Positions 16,956-25,795 of a stretch of 64,000 nucleotides of DNA are shown piece after piece (the first letter of the stretch is position 1; the number at the start of each line of letters is the position of its first letter). A program made the position numbers and the translations under genes. The DNA comes from Rhodospirillaceae bacterium (GTDB lineage: Bacteria > Pseudomonadota > Alphaproteobacteria > Rhodospirillales > Rhodospirillaceae): positions 1-64,000 of the forward strand of contig CANJRD010000001.1 of the NCBI GenBank assembly GCA_947476695.1. The letters are read 5' to 3'. Under the pieces are notes generated by a model, which was not told the origin of the DNA, did not search any database, and was given only the letters and a program-made list of their open reading frames with translations.

Positions 16956-17399
16956 ATGATCCTCCTGCATGCTTCATGCGTCGCCATCGACGGCCTCGGC
17001 GTCCTGATCCGCGGGCCCTCGGGCGCGGGCAAGTCCGACCTCGCCCTGCGCCTGATCGATGAAGGCGCCGAACTCGTCGCGGACGACTACTGCGAAGTTG
17101 AAGCCGTCGACGGCATCCTTTTCGCCAAAGCGCCTGCGCTGATCGCCGGCCGCATGGAGGTGCGCGGCCACGGCATCGTACCCATGGCCCACCGTGGACA
17201 CGCCCCGATCGGCGCGGTGATCGACCTCGCCCCCTGGCGTGAGATCGAGCGCCTGCCGCGCGAGAGCGAAACCGCCGTCGCCGGCGTCACGCTGCCCTGG
17301 ATCCAGCTCGATCCCACCACCGTTTCCGCCACCGCGCGCGTGCGGCTGTTGCTGCGCCTCGCCGCCGCGACACCGGCAACGACTTCGGCGACCGGCTGA
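16956..17399 (+). CDS. hprK: HPr kinase/phosphorylase, short alphaproteobacterial form
   Basis: 147 residues covering only the catalytic C-terminal domain of the classical 310-residue enzyme, as is usual in alphaproteobacteria. The P-loop is GPSGAGKSD (about residues 22-30). The HprK signature appears as EVRGHGIVPM, and LVADDY precedes it. It should phosphorylate or dephosphorylate the regulatory Ser of HPr, whose gene lies 1.6 kb downstream. The start is the ATG at 16956; a long upstream extension lies antisense to the carrier gene and is not credible. Its TGA overlaps the rapZ ATG by one base. Confidence 0.9.
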   Translation: MILLHASCVAIDGLGVLIRGPSGAGKSDLALRLIDEGAELVADDYCEVEAVDGILFAKAPALIAGRMEVRGHGIVPMAHRGHAPIGAVIDLAPWREIERLPRESETAVAGVTLPWIQLDPTTVSATARVRLLLRLAAATPATTSATG

Positions 17400-18367
17400 T
17401 GGCGACGAAAAAGCCCAAGCGCGTGGCCAGGAAAGCCGCTCCGAAAGGCAAAGCGCCTGCGAAGGGCGGCCCAAAGAAGAACGCCAAAGCGGCGCATCAG
17501 ATTGTCGTCGTCACCGGCATGTCGGGCGCGGGCAAGAGCCTGGCCTTGCGCGCGCTCGAGGATGCCGGCTTCGAGACGGTCGACAATCTGCCGGTCGCGT
17601 TGCTGCATGCGGTGGTGGCCGCCGGCGGCGGCACCGAGCGTCCGCTGGCCGTCGGCATCGATGTGCGCACACGCGATTTCGATGCCGCCGAACTGCTGGC
17701 CGCGCGCGAGGCGATGCGCCGCCATGCCGGGCTTGTCACCAACATCGTGTTCCTGGACGCGGACAGCGAAGTACTGGGTCAGCGCTACACGGAATCGCGG
17801 CGCCCCCATCCACTGGCGGAAGATCTGCCCGTCTCCGTCGGCGTCGAGACGGAACGCCGCCTGCTCAGCGCGCTGCGCGAGCACAGCGACGTGGTGCTCG
17901 ACACCACACGGCTCGCGCCCGCGGACTTGAAGCGCATCCTGGTCGGCCAGTTCGGGCAGGACAAACGCCGCAAGATGCACGTGTTCCTGATGTCGTTCGC
18001 CTATCGCAACGGCCTGCCGCGCGATGCCGACTTGGTGTTCGACGTCCGCTTCCTGAAGAACCCGCATTATGTGCCGAACCTGCGCGCCAAAACCGGGCTC
18101 GACGCCGCGGTCGGACGCTACATCGAGAAGGACCCCGCGCTCGGCACCTTCCTCGAACGGGTCACGGCAATGCTGAAACCCCTGCTGCCGCTCTACGCTC
18201 AGGAGGGGAAGAGCTACCTGACCATCGCCGTGGGATGCACCGGCGGCCAGCACCGCTCGGTTTACGTTACGGAACGGCTGAAGACCTGGTTGAGCGGTCA
18301 GAAAGTGGCTTTCGACGTCCGCCACCGCGACATCCCCGGTCGCGCCACAACCCGGCGGAATGGCTGA
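17399..18367 (+). CDS. rapZ: RNase adapter RapZ (YvcJ/YhbJ family P-loop protein)
   Basis: 322 residues. A Lys/Ala-rich tail of about 34 residues precedes the core. Walker A GMSGAGKS is followed by ALEDAGFETVDNLPV, and LVFDVRFLKNPHYVPNLR lies near residue 222. The C-terminal GCTGGQHRSVY segment is the most conserved part of the family. In E. coli RapZ presents the sRNA GlmZ to RNase E and so sets glucosamine-6-phosphate supply for the cell wall; in alphaproteobacteria the target is not established. It is cotranscribed with hprK (one-base overlap) and sits inside the PTS cluster as in many proteobacteria. The basic N-terminal extension is longer than usual and could contact RNA (inference). 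Confidence 0.93.
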   Translation: MATKKPKRVARKAAPKGKAPAKGGPKKNAKAAHQIVVVTGMSGAGKSLALRALEDAGFETVDNLPVALLHAVVAAGGGTERPLAVGIDVRTRDFDAAELLAAREAMRRHAGLVTNIVFLDADSEVLGQRYTESRRPHPLAEDLPVSVGVETERRLLSALREHSDVVLDTTRLAPADLKRILVGQFGQDKRRKMHVFLMSFAYRNGLPRDADLVFDVRFLKNPHYVPNLRAKTGLDAAVGRYIEKDPALGTFLERVTAMLKPLLPLYAQEGKSYLTIAVGCTGGQHRSVYVTERLKTWLSGQKVAFDVRHRDIPGRATTRRNG

Positions 18368-18545
18368 ATTCCGCCAATTCCCCACCCTCGCTTTAGGGGG
18401 GCATTTGGACTAATCTCCGCCGCCGCGAAGCCTTGGGAGAGGCTTCGTGGCACCCAAACCGCCGGCTTTTTTGGCATCCGCGACGGGGCGCGGACCCCAA
18501 TTTCCGGTGTTCGGCGTCAACAACCGCTTCGAATTCGCAACCCGA

Positions 18546-18968
18546 ATGTCGCAATCGAAACCACTGATCGGGCTGGTCCTGGTCACCCACGGGCGCCTCG
18601 CCATCGAGCTGGTCGCCGCCCTTGAGCATGTGGTCGGACCACAAGCGCAAGTCGTCAGCGTCTGCATCGGGCCTGAGGACGATATGGAGCAGCGCCGCGC
18701 CGATATCGTGAAGGCGGTGCAGGCGACCGATGCCGGCGAAGGCGTCGTGGTCCTGACCGATATGTTCGGCGGCACGCCGTCGAATCTAGCGATCTCCATC
18801 ATGGAGACCGCGCCGATTGAAGTGATTGCGGGCGTCAATCTGCCGATGCTGATCAAGCTTGCCTCCGTGCGCGGTACCGAGACGCTGCGCAACGCGGTCG
18901 CCCAGGCCCAGGAAGCCGGCCGCAAGTACATCAACGTCGCCTCGGCGCTGTTGGGCCAAGACCGCTGA
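18546..18968 (+). CDS. PTS system mannose-type EIIA domain protein
   Basis: 140 residues from the ATG at 18546. Phosphoacceptor His15 lies in LVTHGRLA, and VVLTDMFGGTPSN matches the EIIA-Man dimer-interface loop. It accepts phosphate from HPr. No EIIB, EIIC or EIID gene follows, so it probably signals rather than transports, as in other alphaproteobacterial PTS clusters of this layout. The frame is open for 33 more codons upstream, but that part has no family resemblance. ptsH begins 18 bases later. Confidence 0.92.
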   Translation: MSQSKPLIGLVLVTHGRLAIELVAALEHVVGPQAQVVSVCIGPEDDMEQRRADIVKAVQATDAGEGVVVLTDMFGGTPSNLAISIMETAPIEVIAGVNLPMLIKLASVRGTETLRNAVAQAQEAGRKYINVASALLGQDR

Positions 18969-18986
18969 ACCCGCGTTGAGGATGTT

Positions 18987-19262
18987 ATGAGCGAACCGCT
19001 GCGCGGCACGGCCGAGATTCGCAACGCCAAAGGCCTGCATGCGCGGGCAGCGGCCAAGTTTTGCAAGACCTGCGAGCGCTTCGATGCCGAGGTGCTGGTC
19101 GCGCGCAACGGTACGGAAGTCTGCGGCACGTCGATCATGGGCTTGATGATGCTGGCCGCCGGCACTGGCACGACGATTGAGATCACCGCGAGCGGCCCCG
19201 AGGCCGCCGGTGCGCTGGAAGCGGTGATGAAGCTGGTCGCCGACAAATTCGACGAAGAATAG
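18987..19262 (+). CDS. ptsH: Phosphocarrier protein HPr
   Basis: 91 residues. His18 in KGLHARAAAKF is the site phosphorylated by enzyme I. Ser49 in GTSIMGLMMLA corresponds to the regulatory Ser of HPr and is the expected HprK target. The fold pattern and length match the family. HPr passes phosphate to the EIIA encoded just upstream. ptsI starts 8 bases downstream, so EIIA, HPr and EI form one transcription unit. Confidence 0.95.
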   Translation: MSEPLRGTAEIRNAKGLHARAAAKFCKTCERFDAEVLVARNGTEVCGTSIMGLMMLAAGTGTTIEITASGPEAAGALEAVMKLVADKFDEE

Positions 19263-19270
19263 GTTCCCGC

Positions 19271-21058
19271 ATGGCCAAGGGCCGCAAGCGCGCTGAGAGT
19301 GAAAAGACCGAGCGCGTGTTTGTCGGCAGCCCGGTGGGCGACGGCATCGCCATCGGCATCGCGCGCTGCCAGGACAGCCGCGCGGCTTTCAACGTGCGTG
19401 AAATCACCATCCCGCCGACCAAGGTACGCAGCGAGCAGCACCGCCTGCTCGAAGCCGCGGCCAAGGCCTCCGGGCGACTGGAAAAGCTGCATGGCCAAGC
19501 CACGCGCATGGGCAACGCTGCCGGCGAAGAACTTGGATACATCATCGAGGCCTATCAGCAGATGCTATCCGGCTCGCGGCTGATCCGCGGCGTGCAGCGG
19601 CGCATTGCGTCCGACAACATCAATGCCGAGGCCGCGGTGCTGAAAGAGATCGGCGCGATGTCGGAAGCTTTCGCGTCGATGGACGACGCTTATCTCTCCG
19701 CGCGCATCGCCGACATCCGCGAAGTCGGACGCCGGCTGGTCGAAGCCCTGAGCGCCGACGCCCCGAAGGCCAGCAAAGCCCTGCCGCGCAACGCCATCAT
19801 CATCGCCGATGAATTGTCGCCGGCCGACACGGCGTTGCTCGATCCGCGCCAGCTGGCGGGAATGGCGACCATGTTCGGCGGCGTGGAGAGCCACACCGCC
19901 ATCGTCGCGCGCTCGCTGGGCATCCCGGCCGTGGTCGCCGCCGCCAACATGATGGACGGCGTGCAAAGCGGCGACACCATCATCATCGATGGCTCGACCG
20001 GCCAGGTGATCGTCTCGCCGACCGAAGCGACGCTGAAGGCTTATCGCCACAAGCAGACGACCTTCCTGAAGGCGCAAAAATCGCTGAAGAAGCTCAAGAC
20101 CGTGCCCGCGGTCACGCGTGACGGCTTCAAGATCAAGCTGCAAGCCAACGTCGAACTGCCCACCGAACTGGAAAGCGTGCTGGCCTCCGGTGCCGAAGGC
20201 ATCGGCCTGTTCCGCAGCGAGTTCATGTTCATGAACCGCGCGGAACTGCCCGGCGAGGACGAGCAGTTCGAGGTGCTGGCCCAGGTCGTGAAGACCATGG
20301 CGGGGCGTCCCGTGACGATCCGCACGCTCGATGCCGGCGCCGACAAGCTGGGCGATGTGGTCGGCCTCAAGCCCGGACCGAACCCGGCGCTGGGCCTGCG
20401 CGCGATCCGCTTCTCGCTGAGCCGCCGCAAGCTGTTGATGACGCAGCTGTCGGCCATCCTGCGCGCCAGCGCCCTGGGGCCGGTGCGCATCCTGCTGCCG
20501 ATGGTGTCCAGCGTGGAAGAAATCCGCGAGGTGCGCCGGATCATCGGCCGTCTCAGCGCCCGGCTGAAGGCCAAGGGCGTGAAGGTCCCCGATCCGATGC
20601 CGCCGATCGGCGCGATGATCGAGATCCCCGGCGCGGCGCTGACCGCCGACGCCCTGGCGGCGGAATCCGACTTTTTCGCCATCGGCACCAACGACCTGAC
20701 CCAATACACCCTGGCGATCGACCGCACCGACGAGCAGGTGTCCTACCTCTATAACCCGCTGCACCCGGCGGTCCTGCGGCTGATCCAGTTCTCGGCCGAG
20801 GCCGCCTCGGCGGCGGGGATTCCCGTCTCGGTCTGCGGCGAAGTGGCGGGCGACGACCGCCTGACGCCCCTGCTGCTGGGTTTCGGCATCACCGAACTCT
20901 CGATGGCCCCGGCCAGTGTGCTGAAGGTGAAGAAGCGCATCCTCGATCTCAACCTGACGGCCATCACCGGCCGTGTGCGGCGGATCACCGCCGAGTCCGA
21001 TCCCACCCGCATCCGCGAGTTGCTGGATACCCTGTCGCCCAGCGACAGCCGGGCCTGA
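19271..21058 (+). CDS. ptsI: Phosphoenolpyruvate-protein phosphotransferase (enzyme I)
   Basis: 595 residues. The N-terminal HPr-binding and phosphohistidine domain shows [21 protein letters not shown] with the active His. The C-terminal PEP-binding TIM barrel shows [33 protein letters not shown] and a Cys in VCGEVAGD. There is no N-terminal GAF domain, so this is classical PtsI rather than the nitrogen-type PtsP. About 15 extra basic residues precede the usual start. It takes phosphate from PEP, linking the cluster to the PEP made by PckA. Confidence 0.95.
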   Translation: MAKGRKRAESEKTERVFVGSPVGDGIAIGIARCQDSRAAFNVREITIPPTKVRSEQHRLLEAAAKASGRLEKLHGQATRMGNAAGEELGYIIEAYQQMLSGSRLIRGVQRRIASDNINAEAAVLKEIGAMSEAFASMDDAYLSARIADIREVGRRLVEALSADAPKASKALPRNAIIIADELSPADTALLDPRQLAGMATMFGGVESHTAIVARSLGIPAVVAAANMMDGVQSGDTIIIDGSTGQVIVSPTEATLKAYRHKQTTFLKAQKSLKKLKTVPAVTRDGFKIKLQANVELPTELESVLASGAEGIGLFRSEFMFMNRAELPGEDEQFEVLAQVVKTMAGRPVTIRTLDAGADKLGDVVGLKPGPNPALGLRAIRFSLSRRKLLMTQLSAILRASALGPVRILLPMVSSVEEIREVRRIIGRLSARLKAKGVKVPDPMPPIGAMIEIPGAALTADALAAESDFFAIGTNDLTQYTLAIDRTDEQVSYLYNPLHPAVLRLIQFSAEAASAAGIPVSVCGEVAGDDRLTPLLLGFGITELSMAPASVLKVKKRILDLNLTAITGRVRRITAESDPTRIRELLDTLSPSDSRA

Positions 21059-21083
21059 ACCACCCCCGGCGACCCGCCCAAGG

Positions 21084-21112
21084 TTGCCCGATAAGGGCCT
21101 GGCTGGTATACG
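21084..21112 (+). promoter_or_regulatory. Candidate sigma-70 promoter of ahcY
   Basis: TTGCCC at 21084-21089 and TATACG at 21107-21112 are separated by exactly 17 bases. They lie about 40 bases ahead of the ahcY ATG, within the 95-base gap after ptsI. An AGGAG ribosome site lies at about 21140. The motif match is reasonable but not decisive. Confidence 0.5.
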
Positions 21113-21153
21113 GCCCACGCGCCCCGCCGCCCCTCTCAGGAGACGTTCGTCCC

Positions 21154-22545
21154 ATGACCGATTACATCGTTAAAGACATCAGCCTGTCCGATTGGGGCCG
21201 CAAGGAAATCAACATCGCCGAGACAGAGATGCCGGGCCTGATGGCCCTGCGCGCCGAGTTCGGCAAGAAGCAGCCGCTGAAGGGCGCGCGCGTCGCCGGC
21301 TCGCTGCACATGACCATTCAGACCGCCGTGCTGATCGAGACGCTAAAGCATCTCGGCGCAGACGTGCGCTGGGCCTCGTGCAACATCTTCTCGACGCAGG
21401 ACCAGGCCGCCGCTGCGATCGCCGCCGCCGGCACGCCGGTGTTCGCCGTGAAGGGCGAGAGCCTGGAAGATTATTGGGATTACACCCACAAGATCTTCGA
21501 GTGGGCCGACGGTGGCTATCCGAACATGATCCTCGACGACGGCGGCGACGCGACGCTGCTGATCGTGCTGGGTTCGGAAGCCGAGAAAGACCCGTCGCTG
21601 ATCTCCAAGCCGACCAATGAAGAAGAGACCATTCTGTACGCCAGCATCAAGAAGCGCCTTGCCGCGCAGCCGGGCTGGTACTCGAAGGTGAAGGCCAGCC
21701 TCAAGGGCGTGTCGGAAGAGACCACCACGGGCGTGCATCGCCTTTACGAAATGGCCAAGAAGGGCCGCCTGCCGTTCCCGGCGATCAACGTCAACGACAG
21801 CGTCACCAAATCGAAGTTCGACAACATCTACGGCTGCCGCGAAAGCTTGGTGGACGGCATCCGCCGCGCCACCGACGTGATGATGGCCGGCAAGGTCGCG
21901 ATGGTCGCGGGCTTCGGCGACGTGGGCAAAGGCTCCGCCGCTTCGCTGCGCATGGCCGGCTGCCGCGTGATGGTGTCGGAGATCGATCCGATCAACGCGC
22001 TGCAGGCCGCGATGGAAGGCTATGAAGTGACGACGATGGAAGATGCGGCGCCGCGCGCCGATATCTTCGTCACCGCGACCGGCAACCTCGACGTGATCAC
22101 GGTCGATCACATGCGCAGCATGAAAGACCGCGCCATCGTCTGCAACATCGGTCACTTCGACACCGAAATTCAGACCGAAGCCCTGAAGAACTTCAAGTGG
22201 CACAACGTGAAGCCGCAGGTCGACGAGATCGAGTTCCCGGGCGGCAAGCGTATCATCCTGCTCGCCGAAGGCCGCCTCGTGAATCTGGGCTGCGCCACCG
22301 GCCACCCGAGCTTCGTGATGAGCGCCTCGTTCTCGAACCAGGTGCTGGCCCAGATCGAGCTTTGGGTGAACAACGCGAAGTACGAAAAGAAGGTCTACGT
22401 GCTGCCGAAGCACCTCGACGAGAAGGTCGCCGAACTGCATCTGGCGAAAGTCGGCGCCAAGCTGACCAAGCTGTCGGAGCGCCAGGCGTCCTACATCGGC
22501 GTGGCGGTGCAGGGCCCGTACAAGCCCGAGACCTATCGCTACTAG
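21154..22545 (+). CDS. ahcY: Adenosylhomocysteinase
   Basis: 463 residues. Hydrolyses S-adenosylhomocysteine to adenosine and homocysteine, removing the product inhibitor of methyltransferases. Motifs present are the substrate segment [13 protein letters not shown], the DDGGDAT stretch, [18 protein letters not shown] with the active Lys/Asp, the NAD-binding [12 protein letters not shown], and the C-terminal PYKPETYRY that reaches the neighbouring subunit. The 40-residue insert typical of proteobacterial enzymes is present around residues 150-190. A clear terminator follows at 22580. Confidence 0.97.
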   Translation: MTDYIVKDISLSDWGRKEINIAETEMPGLMALRAEFGKKQPLKGARVAGSLHMTIQTAVLIETLKHLGADVRWASCNIFSTQDQAAAAIAAAGTPVFAVKGESLEDYWDYTHKIFEWADGGYPNMILDDGGDATLLIVLGSEAEKDPSLISKPTNEEETILYASIKKRLAAQPGWYSKVKASLKGVSEETTTGVHRLYEMAKKGRLPFPAINVNDSVTKSKFDNIYGCRESLVDGIRRATDVMMAGKVAMVAGFGDVGKGSAASLRMAGCRVMVSEIDPINALQAAMEGYEVTTMEDAAPRADIFVTATGNLDVITVDHMRSMKDRAIVCNIGHFDTEIQTEALKNFKWHNVKPQVDEIEFPGGKRIILLAEGRLVNLGCATGHPSFVMSASFSNQVLAQIELWVNNAKYEKKVYVLPKHLDEKVAELHLAKVGAKLTKLSERQASYIGVAVQGPYKPETYRY

Positions 22546-22579
22546 CTCGCGCGCGCGTCGAAACGAGCCGTGAATGATG

Positions 22580-22614
22580 GCGGCGGAAACTGCGAGAGCA
22601 GTTCCGCCGCTTTT
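22580..22614 (+). terminator. Rho-independent terminator after ahcY
   Basis: A 13-bp GC-rich stem, GCGGCGGAAACTGC / GCAGTTCCGCCGC, has one bulged A and a GAGA tetraloop. It is followed by TTTT at 22611-22614. It lies 35 bases past the ahcY stop and closes the PTS-ahcY unit. The remaining bases to 22827 hold no gene; a small GTAAGC-TCGC-GCTTAC hairpin occurs at 22782-22797. Confidence 0.88.
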
Positions 22615-22827
22615 CATTTCAGCAGGGTCTGCCAGCCGTCGCGAGGCGGGGAAATCGGGACATCGACGCCCCGGCACCCGCCGTACGTGCATCCGCAAGG
22701 GGGCAAACCGCCCTCTCACATTTTCACAAAAAAGGCTGGTACCTCAGGCGTTACGCCCGATGCTTCGGGGGGGGCTTTCGGGTAAGCTCGCGCTTACGTC
22801 GAGGGGTTAGCGGGGCGGTGCCGAAAG

Positions 22828-25296
22828 GTGCCATTTGGGTTTATGCAGATCAGCCAGGCCGTCGATTTTTTGACGGCGCCATGGGTCGCGGTAACGCTGG
22901 CCGTGGTGCTGATTGGGCTGCCTGGCCTCCTGCTCCTCGTGCGCCAGCACAAGCATTGGCTTCGGGCCGAACAGGCGCGTGACAGCGCCAGTTATGCCCG
23001 GGTGGCCTTGGAGTCCGCGCTCGAGACCGCGCCGGAAGGCTACTTCACCTGGTTCGTGCGGCCCGTCAATCCCAGCGACGATGGGTTGCCGGCAAGCTGG
23101 CGTGGCGGCGGCGACGCGCCGATCGGGGTTTGCTCGCGCCGGCTCGCGGTGTTGCTCGATCTTTTCCACGGCCTTGAAGCCAACTTCGATCAGGTGGTGG
23201 AAGGCTTCGACAAATCGTCCCAAGACACCCTGCGCGCTGCGGTGAATGCCTTACGCACCGACGGCGATGGCTTCCAGATCGCCTTGACCCACGCCGCCAC
23301 GCGGCGGCGCATCCAGGCCCGTGGCTTACGCGCCGTCGATAACGACGGTCGCACCATGGCGGATGTGGTGTGGATGGGCGACGTGACCGAAGGCGTCGCC
23401 GCGGTCGACACGCTGACCCAGGAAACCTCGGAGCTGCGCCGCGAGCGCGACCTGTTGAAGGCCGCGATGGACGGCGTGGCGGAACCGATCTGGGTGCGCG
23501 ACGACGATCTGTCGCTGATCTATTGCAACGCCTCCTACGTCCGCGCCGTCGACGGCCGGGATGCGGATGACGTCGTGGCCCGTGGCCGCGAGCTGGCCCC
23601 GCGCGTTTCGGTGCGCGAGGCCCGCGCACTGGCCGCCGCCGCCCGCGCCTCGTCCGAAACGCGCCGCGCCCCGTTCCACATGGTCATCGACGGCAGCCGC
23701 CGCCTGATGGAAGTGACCGAAGCTGCCGTGAACCTGAAAAGCACCGCCCGGCCGGAGCGCGGCGATGCGCCGCTGTTCTCGGATGGCAGCGGTCGCCTGA
23801 CCACGGGCATCGCCTACGACATCACGCGCCAGGAAGAACTCGAAGTCCGCCTGAAGCGCGAAGCCGCCTCGCATGCGGACGTGCTGGAGCGTCTCGGCAC
23901 CGCCATCGCGGTGTTCGGGCCCGACACGCGGCTGGCCTTCTTCAACACCGCCTTTGCGAAGCTGTGGAACCTCGACCGCAGCTGGCTGCACGAAGCCCCG
24001 ACCTACGCCACGGTGCTCGATGCCCTGCGCGCCGAACGCCGCCTGCCGGAAGTGCCCGACTTCCCGGCGTATAAGGAAAAGGAAGTCGCGCGCTTCAATT
24101 CGTTGATCGAGCCGATTGAAGACCTGCTGCATCTGCCCGACGGCGGCACGTTGCGCCGCGTGGTCGCCCCGCATCCGATGGGCGGCTTGCTGACGACCTA
24201 TGAGGACGTCACCGACAAGCTGGCGCTCGAACGGTCGTACAACACCCTGATCGCCGTGCAGCGCGAGACCATCGACAACCTTCAGGAAGCGGTTGCCGTG
24301 TTCGGGGCCGATGGGCGCCTGCGCCTGGCCAACCCGGCCTTTGCCGGCCTGTGGGAGTTGAGCCTCGACGCCCTCAACGACAACCCGACAATGGGTGAAG
24401 TCATCGATGCCTTCCGCGGCTTCTTCGACGACATCGGCGTTTGGGCGCGTCATCAGAGCGTGATGTTGACCACGCTCGACGCGGATCGCGAACGCGCGAC
24501 CCAGCAAGGCCGCGTGATCCGTCGCGACGGCTCGGTGCTGGAGTTCATCTCCGTGCCGCTGCCCGACGGCGGCGTGCTGTTCTGCTACAACGACGTCTCC
24601 GCCCCGGAGCGCGTGGCGCAAAATCTGCGCGGCAAAGCCGAATCACTCGCGCTGATGGACAAGCTGCGCACCGGCTTCATCATTCATGCCGCCGAGGAAG
24701 TGCAAGGCCCGCTGGGCGCCATCGCGCGGCTGGCCGGCAAGCTGGCCGCCCGCGCCGAGCCTGGGTTGCGCTCCACCGCCGCCGAGATCCTCGCCGCCGC
24801 GGAAGATATCAAAGCGCTGTTCGACGACATGAACGATCTCGCCGAACTGGAAGCCGGGCAAAGCACGCTGCGCCTGGACACGGTCGATCTTGCCGCCGTC
24901 ATCGCCCGGGTCGCGGTGATGACCCGCGAGACTGTGCGCCGGCGCGGGGCGCCGCTGACCATCGATTGCCCGCCACACGCCGGTTGGGTGGTGGGCGACG
25001 TCGTGCGCCTGAAGCAGGCGCTTTATCATCTGGTGATGACCGCGCTGACCGCAGCGGGCACGAGCCCGGTCGCCTTGAACGTGCGCGGCGGCGCCGATCC
25101 CACACAGATCGAATTGAGCCTGCGCTATATCGCCGATCCGGCGCTCGACCCGGGACCGCAGGCGCTGGGCCTTCAGTTCGCGCGCCGCATGGCGGAACTG
25201 CACGGCGGCGGTGTCGATGTGAATACCAACGGCGTCGAGGCCCTTGTCGCCTGCCGCCTGCCGGCGGGCCCGCTGCGCGCCGTCTCGGTGGGCTGA
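22828..25296 (+). CDS. DivL-like multi-PAS pseudo-histidine kinase
   Basis: 822 residues. A single N-terminal membrane helix (about 14-38) is followed by a coiled linker and several PAS-type regions. Recognisable PAS cores lie near 210-330 (AMDGVAEPIWVRDDDLSLIY), 350-470 (RLGTAIAVFGPDTRL) and 480-600 (NLQEAVAVFGADGRL). The HisKA-like region reads FIIHAAEEVQGPL, so the phosphorylatable His is Glu623. The ATP-binding half lacks the N-box Asn and the DxGxG loop. In alphaproteobacteria the gene in this position, between ahcY and tsaE, is the DivL type, whose Caulobacter member has Tyr at this site and tunes CckA/DivK signalling. The protein is probably a scaffold or allosteric regulator without kinase activity (inference). 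The start is GTG 22828 or ATG 22843. Confidence 0.82.
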   Translation: MPFGFMQISQAVDFLTAPWVAVTLAVVLIGLPGLLLLVRQHKHWLRAEQARDSASYARVALESALETAPEGYFTWFVRPVNPSDDGLPASWRGGGDAPIGVCSRRLAVLLDLFHGLEANFDQVVEGFDKSSQDTLRAAVNALRTDGDGFQIALTHAATRRRIQARGLRAVDNDGRTMADVVWMGDVTEGVAAVDTLTQETSELRRERDLLKAAMDGVAEPIWVRDDDLSLIYCNASYVRAVDGRDADDVVARGRELAPRVSVREARALAAAARASSETRRAPFHMVIDGSRRLMEVTEAAVNLKSTARPERGDAPLFSDGSGRLTTGIAYDITRQEELEVRLKREAASHADVLERLGTAIAVFGPDTRLAFFNTAFAKLWNLDRSWLHEAPTYATVLDALRAERRLPEVPDFPAYKEKEVARFNSLIEPIEDLLHLPDGGTLRRVVAPHPMGGLLTTYEDVTDKLALERSYNTLIAVQRETIDNLQEAVAVFGADGRLRLANPAFAGLWELSLDALNDNPTMGEVIDAFRGFFDDIGVWARHQSVMLTTLDADRERATQQGRVIRRDGSVLEFISVPLPDGGVLFCYNDVSAPERVAQNLRGKAESLALMDKLRTGFIIHAAEEVQGPLGAIARLAGKLAARAEPGLRSTAAEILAAAEDIKALFDDMNDLAELEAGQSTLRLDTVDLAAVIARVAVMTRETVRRRGAPLTIDCPPHAGWVVGDVVRLKQALYHLVMTALTAAGTSPVALNVRGGADPTQIELSLRYIADPALDPGPQALGLQFARRMAELHGGGVDVNTNGVEALVACRLPAGPLRAVSVG

Positions 25297-25303
25297 GCGT
25301 CAC

Positions 25304-25795
25304 TTGCCCGGCCCGCGCGCCTTTTTCCTTGCCGACGAGACCGCGACGATCGCGCTGGGCGCGGCCCTGGCCCGCCTCGCCGGCCCCCGCGTTGTGTTCG
25401 CGCTGAACGGGCCGCTGGGCGCGGGAAAAACCTGCCTCGCGCGCGGCCTGATCGAAGCGCTGCAACCTGTCGATGCGGAGGAGGTCGTCAGTCCGACGTT
25501 CACGTTGGTCCAGACCTATCCCACCGCCGCTGGGGCGGTTTGGCATTTCGATCTCTACCGCCTAAAACATCCCGACGAGGTTCTGGAACTCGGCCTGGAA
25601 GATGCGCTGGCGGAAGGCATCGCCGTGATCGAATGGCCGGAGCGGCTGGGTCCGTGGCTGCCCCGGAACCGCATCGATGTTACCTTGGCGCAGGATGGCA
25701 CGGGCCGGCACGCGACGGTGACCGGGCACGGAAAATTGGCCGATGCGGTCGCTGCCTGGCAGCCGCGTCTGCCGGAGACAAGTGGGGCGACGTGA
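25304..25795 (+). CDS. tsaE: tRNA threonylcarbamoyladenosine biosynthesis protein TsaE
   Basis: About 163 residues. Walker A GPLGAGKT, then VSPTFTLVQTY and HFDLYRLKHPDE, and later VIEWPERLG are the TsaE signature blocks. This ATPase drives turnover of the TsaB-TsaD-TsaE complex that makes t6A37 in ANN-decoding tRNAs. The most likely start is TTG 25304, eight bases after the preceding stop; an upstream ATG lies inside the DivL-like gene. The stop overlaps the amgK start (GTGA), so these genes are translationally coupled. Confidence 0.9.
   Translation: MPGPRAFFLADETATIALGAALARLAGPRVVFALNGPLGAGKTCLARGLIEALQPVDAEEVVSPTFTLVQTYPTAAGAVWHFDLYRLKHPDEVLELGLEDALAEGIAVIEWPERLGPWLPRNRIDVTLAQDGTGRHATVTGHGKLADAVAAWQPRLPETSGAT

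Noticed and set aside
19565-21118. Long minus-strand frame antisense to ptsI
   Set aside because: Shadow frame with random-looking His/Arg/Gln-rich protein; ptsI is clear on the plus strand.
21059-21153. Possible S-adenosylhomocysteine riboswitch before ahcY
   Set aside because: The 95-base gap is short, I cannot identify the conserved SAH riboswitch core, and a plain sigma-70-like promoter fits better.
21343-22719. Long minus-strand frame antisense to ahcY
   Set aside because: Same reason: no motifs, and it crosses the ahcY terminator.
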